A stretch of 5,518 bases of DNA. Origin: Burkholderiales bacterium UBA1834 (lineage in GTDB: Bacteria; Pseudomonadota; Gammaproteobacteria; Burkholderiales; Burkholderiaceae_C). Each line of letters begins with the position of its first letter. Within the stretch, counting starts at the first letter, position 1. Where the stretch lies: assembly GCA_002339015.1 (NCBI GenBank), contig DDJC01000111.1:1-5518 (forward strand). Direction: 5' to 3'. The translations under genes were made by a program, and so were the position numbers. This document shows, piece by piece, positions 1-5,518 of this stretch. The notes beneath the pieces were generated by a model. It was not told the origin of the DNA. It searched no databases and worked only from the letters and a program-made list of their open reading frames with translations.

Positions 1-425
1 TGTCGCACTACACGGACTGGACGGTCGGCCACGTTCACTCTGGTGCGCTGGGCTGGGTGGGCCTGATCTCAATGGGATCGCTCTACTACTTGATCCCGCG
101 CCTGTTCGGCCGTACCACCATGTACAGCGTTCCCGCGATCTCGCTGCACTTCTGGACAGCCACCATCGGCATCGTGCTGTACATCGCCGCGATGTGGATC
201 GCCGGTGTGATGCAGGGCCTGATGTGGCGTGCCGTCAATACCGATGGCACCCTGGTCTACACCTTTGTTGAAAGCGTCAAGGCGACCTATCCCTTCTACG
301 TGCTGCGTGTGGCCGGTGGCCTGCTGTACCTCGGCGGCATGATCCTGATGCTCTGGAACACCGTCATGACGGTCACGGCGGGCCGCGCCAACACGGTGGC
401 CGTGCCCCAGCCGGCTGCTGCTTGA
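1..425 (+). CDS. ccoN: cbb3-type cytochrome c oxidase subunit I, C-terminal part (5' end outside window)
   Basis: This is the end of the catalytic heme-copper subunit, which reduces O2 to water in the inner membrane. The reading frame is open from position 3 and stops with TGA at 423-425, leaving 140 codons, roughly the last 30% of a CcoN of usual length (about 475 aa). The fragment opens with the hallmark SHYTDWTVGHVHSGALGW. By family knowledge the two histidines of HVH (30-38) bind high-spin heme b3 and low-spin heme b. The CuB ligands and the other heme b histidine lie upstream and are not visible. Hydrophobic stretches follow at about 57-110, 140-225 and 295-375, the last helix reading YVLRVAGGLLYLGGMILMLW, then a short Ala/Pro-rich tail. 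ccoO begins 15 bases later, so the two are surely cotranscribed. The GTG at 57 is internal and is not a start. Identification is very secure. Confidence 0.97.
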   Translation, partial: SHYTDWTVGHVHSGALGWVGLISMGSLYYLIPRLFGRTTMYSVPAISLHFWTATIGIVLYIAAMWIAGVMQGLMWRAVNTDGTLVYTFVESVKATYPFYVLRVAGGLLYLGGMILMLWNTVMTVTAGRANTVAVPQPAAA

Positions 426-440
426 TGACGGGAGACACAC

Positions 441-1070
441 ATGGCTGACAACCACACTTCTGCCCCCGGCTTCTCGCACGAGAAGATCGAAACCAACAAC
501 TTCCTGCTGATCGCGCTGACCCTGGTGGTCATCCTGTTCGGTGGCCTGGTCGAGATTGTGCCGCTGTTCTTCCAGCGCAGCACGACCGAAGCGGTGCAGG
601 GCCTCAAGCCCTACACGCCGCTTCAGCTGGCCGGGCGCGACATCTACCTGCGTGAGGGTTGCTACAACTGCCACTCGCAGATGATCCGCCCCTTCCGCGC
701 CGAGACGCTGCGCTACGGCCACTACTCGATGGCCGGTGAGTTCGTGTACGACCACCCCTTCCAGTGGGGCTCCAAGCGCACCGGCCCCGACCTGCACCGC
801 GTGGGCGGCAAGTACAGCGACGAATGGCACCGGGCCCACCTGAACGATCCGCGTACCGTGGTGCCCGAATCCAACATGCCGGCCTACCCATGGCTGGAGA
901 CAGCGCCACTCAAGCCGGAGCACATTGGCAAGAACATGGCGTCCCTGCGCGTGGTCGGTGTGCCCTACACCGATGACGAGATCAAGGCCGCGCCCGATGA
1001 GCTCAGGGGCAAGACCGAACTCGATGCCCTGGTGGCCTACCTGCAGGTCATGGGCACGGCCGTCAAGTAA
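441..1070 (+). CDS. ccoO: cbb3-type cytochrome c oxidase subunit II, membrane-anchored mono-heme cytochrome c
   Basis: CcoO passes electrons from CcoP to the heme b centres of CcoN on the periplasmic side. The 209-aa product has one N-terminal membrane anchor at about residues 20-43, then a periplasmic cytochrome domain. The heme c site is C74-Y-N-C77-H78 in the typical context EGCYNCHSQMIRPF, and M146 in ESNMPAYPW is the likely sixth iron ligand. RTGPDLHRVGGKYSDEWH (residues 113-130) is another family block. Length is normal for CcoO. The ATG start is supported by GGGAG at 430-434, six bases upstream, and lies 15 bases after the ccoN stop. ccoQ follows after 20 bases. Nothing looks broken. 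Confidence 0.97.
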   Translation: MADNHTSAPGFSHEKIETNNFLLIALTLVVILFGGLVEIVPLFFQRSTTEAVQGLKPYTPLQLAGRDIYLREGCYNCHSQMIRPFRAETLRYGHYSMAGEFVYDHPFQWGSKRTGPDLHRVGGKYSDEWHRAHLNDPRTVVPESNMPAYPWLETAPLKPEHIGKNMASLRVVGVPYTDDEIKAAPDELRGKTELDALVAYLQVMGTAVK

Positions 1071-1090
1071 GCCAAGGAAAGGAGCCGGTC

Positions 1091-1228
1091 ATGGAACTCG
1101 GCACGCTCAGAAGCCTGGTGACCCTGGTGTCCCTGGTGCTGTTCGTGGGCATTGTCTGGTGGGCCTATGCCCGCCGCAACAAGTCCCGCTTCGACGAGGC
1201 TGCCCGGCTGCCCCTGTCTGACGATTGA
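1091..1228 (+). CDS. ccoQ: cbb3-type cytochrome c oxidase subunit CcoQ/FixQ
   Basis: This 45-codon gene encodes the small single-helix subunit that, in studied species, stabilises the cbb3 complex, in particular the CcoP contact. The product starts MELGTLRSLVTLVSLVLFVG, has one membrane helix at about residues 8-27 ending in IVWWAYARRN, and then a short charged tail that ends in PLSDD. The helix followed by W-x-A-Y and basic residues is the usual CcoQ pattern. AAAGGAG at 1078-1084 lies six bases before the ATG. The gene sits between ccoO and ccoP, exactly where ccoQ belongs, with gaps of 20 and 23 bases. Identification rests on position plus this weak but typical pattern, because so short a protein has little sequence signal. 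Confidence 0.92.
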   Translation: MELGTLRSLVTLVSLVLFVGIVWWAYARRNKSRFDEAARLPLSDD

Positions 1229-1238
1229 ATGATGATGA

Positions 1239-1245
1239 TTGGAGG
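1239..1245 (+). promoter_or_regulatory. Ribosome binding site that fixes the ccoP start
   Basis: TTGGAGG lies six bases before the ATG at 1252. An in-frame TTG at 1225 would add nine residues (up to MNDDDWRLF) and overlap the ccoQ stop. It has no such site, and the added residues are not expected in CcoP. The site therefore decides for 1252. Confidence 0.85.
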
Positions 1246-1251
1246 CTCTTC

Positions 1252-2214
1252 ATGAGCGACTTCGTGTCGAATGGCTGGCACCTGTACGTGGCCGGCATCG
1301 TGATTGGCGGGTTGCTGTTCTGTGTGTTCGTCCTGCTGGTGTCGGCGCGTCACAAGGTGATCCGCGACGCCCAGGGCAACATCGACCAGACCACCGGCCA
1401 TGTATGGGATGGTGACCTGCGCGAACTGAACAACCCGCTGCCGCGCTGGTGGGTGGGCCTGTTCGTGCTGACCATCGTGTTCTCGGTGGGCTACCTGGCG
1501 CTGTACCCCGGCCTGGGTGCCCATGAAGGCAAGCTGGGCTGGTCGTCTGCCAAGGCCTATCAGGATGAAGTGATCAAGGCCAAGGCCACGGAGGCCGGCG
1601 TGTATGCCGTGTTCAAGGACCAGCCGGTCGAGCGCATGGCTGGCAACCCGCAAGCCCTGGCCATCGGTGAGCGCCTGTTCCTCAACAACTGCGCGGCCTG
1701 CCATGGCTCCGATGCGCGCGGTGGCAAGAGCTATCCCAACCTCACAGACAAAGACTGGCTGCACGGTGGCACGCCCGAGAAGATCATCGAGACGATCACC
1801 CAGGGTCGCCACGGCATGATGCCGCCCATGGCCTCTGCCGTGGGCACCAGCGAGGAGGTGCGCCAACTGGCCAACTATGTGCTGAGCCTGTCGGGCAGCG
1901 CACACAACTCGCTCATGGCCGAGCTGGGACGTGACAAGTTCAAGGCCTGCGCGGCTTGCCACGGCGCAGACGGCAAGGGCAACCAGGCGCTGGGCGCGCC
2001 CAATCTGACCGACAAGACCTGGCTGCACGGCTGGGGCGAGGCCGCCATCGTGGACATCGTCACCAAGGGCAAGACCAACATCATGCCGGCGCAGAAGGAT
2101 CGCCTCACCGCTGAGCAGATCAAGGTGCTGGCCTCCTACGTGTGGGGTCTATCGAACCCCACGCAAACGGCGCAGGACGACTCGAACAAGCCGGCCGCCG
2201 CCACCACTCAATGA
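1252..2214 (+). CDS. ccoP: cbb3-type cytochrome c oxidase subunit III, di-heme cytochrome c
   Basis: CcoP takes electrons from soluble or membrane cytochromes c and hands them to CcoO. The 320-aa product has two N-terminal membrane helices (about residues 11-31 and 67-85) joined by a loop with DGDLRELNNPLPRWW, a block found just before the second helix in two-helix CcoP proteins. Two tandem cytochrome c domains follow. The heme sites are C147-A-A-C150-H151 (bases 1690-1704) and C233-A-A-C236-H237 (1948-1962). Likely distal methionines are in GMMPPM (M189, M190 or M193) and M278 in NIMPAQ. The two domains still resemble each other strongly: NLTDKDWLHGG at about 163 and NLTDKTWLHGW at about 251. 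The C-terminal 20 residues are a Gln/Ala/Asp-rich tail with no visible function. ccoG starts 17 bases after the stop. Confidence 0.97.
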   Translation: MSDFVSNGWHLYVAGIVIGGLLFCVFVLLVSARHKVIRDAQGNIDQTTGHVWDGDLRELNNPLPRWWVGLFVLTIVFSVGYLALYPGLGAHEGKLGWSSAKAYQDEVIKAKATEAGVYAVFKDQPVERMAGNPQALAIGERLFLNNCAACHGSDARGGKSYPNLTDKDWLHGGTPEKIIETITQGRHGMMPPMASAVGTSEEVRQLANYVLSLSGSAHNSLMAELGRDKFKACAACHGADGKGNQALGAPNLTDKTWLHGWGEAAIVDIVTKGKTNIMPAQKDRLTAEQIKVLASYVWGLSNPTQTAQDDSNKPAAATTQ

Positions 2215-2231
2215 GTTGACAGGCCCACGCG

Positions 2232-3692
<1,461 letters not shown>

Positions 3693-3721
3693 GGCGCGGA
3701 CACCTTCATCAAGGAGTAGCC

Positions 3722-3991
3722 ATGAGCACCATTACACAAACCAAGCCGACTGACAACAGGCCCGGCGTCGGCGCCCCCTGGTGGAAGTTCCCCATTGTCT
3801 GGCTGGTGGTGGGCGGACCGCTGATCGTGGTGGTGGCCTCGCTCAACATGGTTGCCATCGCCGTGCGCCATGTCGATCCGGTGCTGGACACCACACAAAT
3901 GGCCAAGGAGGCCAGCAAGCCAGGTCATGCGCCGGCCGTGCAGGGCCGCAACCGCGCCGCCGACACGGCCATGCAGCCGGCCGAACACTGA
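3722..3991 (+). CDS. ccoH: Short FixH/CcoH-like cbb3 oxidase assembly protein
   Basis: The 89-aa product has a cytoplasmic lead, the block PWWKFPIVWLVVGGPLIVVV with a single membrane helix at about residues 24-47, and RHVDPVLDTTQ just after it. W-x-W-L-V-V-x-G-P in the helix and D-P-V after it are what I recall from FixH proteins. FixH/CcoH is a membrane protein that associates with the cbb3 oxidase during assembly. Many family members are about 150-170 aa and carry a periplasmic beta domain. Here that domain is missing and only a polar Ala/Pro/Gln-rich tail of about 35 residues remains. The other + frames show no lost FixH piece, so this does not look like a frameshift. AAGGAG at 3711-3716 lies five bases before the ATG. 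The gene starts 29 bases after ccoG, where fixH normally sits. The family call leans partly on this position. Confidence 0.8.
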   Translation: MSTITQTKPTDNRPGVGAPWWKFPIVWLVVGGPLIVVVASLNMVAIAVRHVDPVLDTTQMAKEASKPGHAPAVQGRNRAADTAMQPAEH

Positions 3992-4005
3992 TCAGCCTGC
4001 GAAAC

Positions 4006-4042
4006 CGGGGCGCGCCAAGGGTTCCTCCTAGCGCGCAACCCG
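4006..4042 (+). other. GC-rich hairpin in the gap between ccoH and the last gene of the operon
   Basis: CGGGGCGCGC (4006-4015) can pair with GCGCGC-AA-CCCG (4031-4042), giving ten G-C pairs with an AA bulge at 4037-4038 and a 15-base loop. No T-run follows, so it is not a standard intrinsic terminator. It may slow or partly stop transcription, or protect the 3' end of a processed upstream message. It lies in the longest untranslated gap of the + strand genes (3992-4098). Pairing was found by eye and no energy was calculated. Confidence 0.5.
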
Positions 4043-4083
4043 TCCAAAGCGTTGAACATGCATGCTGTGCCCGAGCCTTGTTC

Positions 4084-4089
4084 AAGGAG
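4084..4089 (+). promoter_or_regulatory. Ribosome binding site for the 86-aa membrane protein
   Basis: AAGGAG ends nine bases before the ATG at 4099. A second in-frame ATG at 4090 directly touches this site, too close for normal initiation, so 4099 is the better start; the other would add only M-T-A. Confidence 0.7.
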
Positions 4090-4098
4090 ATGACAGCC

Positions 4099-4359
4099 AT
4101 GACACCACGCGCACTTCACGCCGCCCAGATCCTGTGGCCGGCCTTTCTGGTGGCCGGTCTGATCGAGATGGTGGTGTTCGCCTGGGTGGATCCCGGCGCC
4201 TTGCAGATGAACGGCTGGGAGCCGTCACCCGTGGCCACCTACACCCTGGCCTTCATGGTGTTCTGGGGCATGGTGGCTGCGGCATCGGCCATCAGCCTGT
4301 GGTTGTCGCGGGCACCTTCCCAGGCACCCGTCAGCCAGATCAGCAGCGCGAGGTATTGA
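4099..4359 (+). CDS. Small two-helix membrane protein of unknown function, last gene of the cco operon
   Basis: I do not recognise a named family. The 86-aa product has two hydrophobic segments, at about residues 12-31 (LWPAFLVAGLIEMVVFAWV) and 47-69 (TYTLAFMVFWGMVAAASAIS), joined by a short loop with DPGALQMNGWEPSPVA. A Ser/Ala/Gln-rich tail follows. The pattern of E-x-x-V-F-A-W-V-D-P in helix 1 and Y-T-L-A-F-x-V-F-W at the start of helix 2 resembles unnamed proteins I recall at this same place in other Burkholderiales; that is memory, not a search. A good ribosome binding site, GC-rich third codon positions and the position downstream of ccoG/ccoH support a real gene. A role in oxidase assembly or stability is inference from position only. 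The last 20 bases overlap the convergent fnr gene. Confidence 0.8.
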   Translation: MTPRALHAAQILWPAFLVAGLIEMVVFAWVDPGALQMNGWEPSPVATYTLAFMVFWGMVAAASAISLWLSRAPSQAPVSQISSARY

Positions 4360-5155
4360 CCAGCGCGCGCAGGCCTTCGGCATCCAGGATGCGGATGTCG
4401 CGCTGCTTCACTTCAAGCAGCCCTTCGTCCTGGAACTTCGAGAAGGTGCGGCTCACGGTCTCGAGCTTGAGGCCCAGGTAGCTGCCGATCTCTTCGCGCG
4501 TCATGCGCAGCACCAGCGCGGACGACGAGAAGCCGCGCGCATGCAGGCGCTGCGTGAGGTTGAGCAGGAAGGCGGCCAGCCTTTCTTCTGCGCGCATGCT
4601 GCCCAGCAGCAGCATCACACCGTGGTCACGAACGATCTCGCGGCTCATGATCTTGTGGAACTGGTGCTGCAGGTCGCTGAACTCGCGTGACAGCTCTTCC
4701 AGCTGCGAATAGGGGATGACGCAGACCTGCGAATCCTCCAGCGCCACGGCATCGCAGGCGTGATGGTCGGTGCTGATGCCATCAAGGCCCAGCAGTTCGC
4801 CCGCCATCTGAAATCCGGTGACCTGATCACGGCCATCTTCAGAAGAGACACAGGTCTTGAAGAAGCCCGTGCGCACGGCGTACACCGCCTTGAAGGGCTC
4901 GCCCGCGTGGAACAGGGCTTCCCCGCGCTTGACCGACTTGCGGTTGGCCACCAAATCGTCGAGCTGCGCCAACTGGGGCTGGTTCAGCCCCACGGGCAGG
5001 CAGAGTTCGCGCAAATTGCAGCTGGAGCAGGCAACCTTGAATGTGTCGTATTTCATGGGTCTGGAATGTCCTGTGTCCTTGACGGCATGAATGGGCTGCG
5101 CACGTGTGGCAACGCCCTGTTCCGGCATGGTAGCAGTGCACTCCGAGATGGTCAT
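4340..5155 (-). CDS. fnr: FNR-type oxygen-sensing transcription regulator (Crp/Fnr family)
   Basis: This regulator senses O2 through a [4Fe-4S] cluster and binds TTGAT-N4-ATCAA-like boxes as a dimer when oxygen is low. With the start used here the product is 271 aa. The four cluster cysteines of E. coli FNR are matched by C43, C46 and C52 (ACSSCNLRELC) and C145 (SQVCVIP). A cyclic-nucleotide-binding-like domain (about 65-160), a dimer helix (about 165-195) and a helix-turn-helix (about 218-242) follow. E232, S235 and R236 in LETVSRTFSKF match the residues that read the TTGA half-site. D177 matches D154 of E. coli, which limits dimer formation in air. The start at 5155 has AAGG six bases upstream. 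ATG at 5056 (238 aa) is a real alternative, because many relatives begin about ten residues before the first cysteine. The gene is convergent with the cco operon and divergent from hemN. Confidence 0.94.
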   Translation of the reverse strand: MTISECTATMPEQGVATRAQPIHAVKDTGHSRPMKYDTFKVACSSCNLRELCLPVGLNQPQLAQLDDLVANRKSVKRGEALFHAGEPFKAVYAVRTGFFKTCVSSEDGRDQVTGFQMAGELLGLDGISTDHHACDAVALEDSQVCVIPYSQLEELSREFSDLQHQFHKIMSREIVRDHGVMLLLGSMRAEERLAAFLLNLTQRLHARGFSSSALVLRMTREEIGSYLGLKLETVSRTFSKFQDEGLLEVKQRDIRILDAEGLRALVNTSRC

Positions 5156-5201
5156 GGGGGGCCTTAAACAAGGGAAGGGGGATTGGATCAAGTCTTTGCG
5201 C

Positions 5202-5207
5202 ATTGTT
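5202..5207 (-). promoter_or_regulatory. Possible -10 element for fnr
   Basis: On the - strand this reads AACAAT, four of six matches to TATAAT. It would place the fnr transcription start near 5195 and the FNR box centre 40-41 bases upstream of it, the usual activator position. The call rests on weak sequence match plus good spacing. Confidence 0.35.
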
Positions 5208-5228
5208 GCGGCTGCGCGCGCTGCCGGC

Positions 5229-5242
5229 TTGCGCCAGATCAA
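5229..5242. promoter_or_regulatory. FNR/Anr/FixK-type binding site between fnr and hemN
   Basis: TTGCG-CCAG-ATCAA matches the consensus TTGAT-N4-ATCAA at eight of ten fixed bases, with one perfect half (ATCAA) and TTG intact in the other. It lies in the 121-base divergent region between fnr and hemN, both typical targets of FNR-family proteins, and the fnr gene beside it carries the residues that read this site. Its centre (5235.5) is exactly 41.5 bases from the A of the hemN ATG. Confidence 0.7.
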
Positions 5243-5263
5243 GGACCCGCGCCGATGGTTTGG

Positions 5264-5269
5264 CACATT
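5264..5269 (+). promoter_or_regulatory. Possible -10 element for hemN
   Basis: CACATT matches TATAAT at three of six bases, including the two most conserved (second A and last T). Its downstream end is 33.5 bases from the FNR box centre, the same as for the fnr -10 candidate on the other side. It predicts a start at about 5276-5277, at the hemN ATG itself. The match is weak and the call depends on the spacing. Confidence 0.3.
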
Positions 5270-5276
5270 TGGTCGT

Positions 5277-5518
5277 ATGAACGCGCTTGCCTTCGCCCCG
5301 TCCGGATTTCTTCAGCCCTTGCCCCTGGTGGACCAGGAGGTGCTCGGCAAACTGAACGTGAACGGGCCTCGTTACACCTCCTACCCCACAGCCGACCGCT
5401 TCGTCGAGGCCTTCGGGCCGGAACAGTACCGGCTGGCGCTCACGCAGCGCGCCGAAGGGGCCGGGGCCGTGGGCGGTGGCATCGCGCCTCTGTCCATCTA
5501 CGTGCACATCCCGTTCTG
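5277..5518 (+). CDS. hemN: Oxygen-independent coproporphyrinogen III dehydrogenase, N-terminal part (3' end outside window)
   Basis: HemN is a cytoplasmic radical-SAM enzyme that converts coproporphyrinogen III to protoporphyrinogen IX without O2, supplying heme under low oxygen. The visible 80 codons hold the HemN hallmark GPRYTSYPTADRF (residues 30-42) and PLSIYVHIPF at 71-80, which stands just before the CxxxCxxC cluster motif. The window ends two bases into what should be the first of those cysteines. GPRYTSYPT separates HemN from HemW. G30 here corresponds to about G20 in E. coli HemN, so the ATG at 5277 gives a plausible length. No ribosome binding site is visible upstream. The FNR box 35 bases upstream of the gene suggests induction in low oxygen. 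A Gly/Ala-rich insert (about 61-70) precedes PLSIYVHIPF. Confidence 0.95.
   Translation, partial: MNALAFAPSGFLQPLPLVDQEVLGKLNVNGPRYTSYPTADRFVEAFGPEQYRLALTQRAEGAGAVGGGIAPLSIYVHIPF

Noticed and set aside
69..923. Long open frame on the - strand across ccoN and ccoO
   Set aside because: It mirrors two securely identified genes; the His/Arg/Gly-rich product looks like an antisense reading of GC-rich coding DNA with no recognisable domain.
1225..1251. Upstream TTG start for ccoP giving nine extra residues
   Set aside because: It overlaps the ccoQ stop, lacks a ribosome binding site, and the ATG at 1252 has TTGGAGG at ideal spacing.
4052..4065. TTGAACATGCATGC as an FNR box before the 86-aa gene
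   Set aside because: The second half does not fit ATCAA, and the region is more simply a run of the palindrome CATGCATG.
5183..5192. Second possible FNR half-site (TTGATC on the - strand) in the fnr leader
   Set aside because: The partner half does not match (GGGGA at the right spacing), so it is only an isolated half-site.
5276..5281. TATGAA as -10 element of hemN
   Set aside because: It matches four of six but would start the transcript inside hemN and place the FNR box at about -52, not a normal activating position.

Overview
This window carries the 3' two-thirds of a cbb3-type cytochrome c oxidase operon and the anaerobic regulator gene next to it. The GC-rich coding sequence, the closeness of the proteins to beta-proteobacterial families as I remember them, and the gene order (ccoNOQP, ccoG, a short fixH-like gene, a small membrane protein gene, then fnr and hemN) suggest a Burkholderiales member, perhaps Comamonadaceae or the Leptothrix/Aquabacterium group. 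That placement is from memory of these families, not from a search.

Layout. Positions 1-425 are the C-terminal 140 codons of ccoN, the catalytic subunit, entering from the left edge. ccoO (441-1070), ccoQ (1091-1228), ccoP (1252-2214), ccoG (2232-3692) and a short ccoH/fixH-like gene (3722-3991) follow on the + strand with gaps of 15-29 bases, so they read as one operon. After a 107-base gap that holds a GC-rich hairpin comes an 86-codon gene for a two-helix membrane protein of unknown function (4099-4359). Its last 20 bases overlap the end of a convergent fnr gene (4340-5155, - strand). Beyond fnr, a 121-base divergent region holds one good FNR-type box (5229-5242), and hemN starts at 5277 and runs off the right edge.

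How the genes fit together. CcoN, CcoO, CcoQ and CcoP form the high-affinity terminal oxidase for low oxygen. CcoG and the FixH-like protein are assembly factors for its copper centre and subunits. Fnr is a [4Fe-4S] oxygen sensor of the family that usually activates cco operons under low oxygen, and HemN makes heme without oxygen. The window is therefore a low-oxygen respiration module with its probable regulator. The cco promoter lies left of the window and cannot be seen.

I see no mobile element, CRISPR array, tRNA or rRNA, and no clearly new system. The best leads are the uncharacterised 86-aa membrane protein, the single FNR box that sits symmetrically between fnr and hemN (with a possibly leaderless hemN message), and the tail-to-tail overlap of the oxidase operon with the gene for its likely activator.
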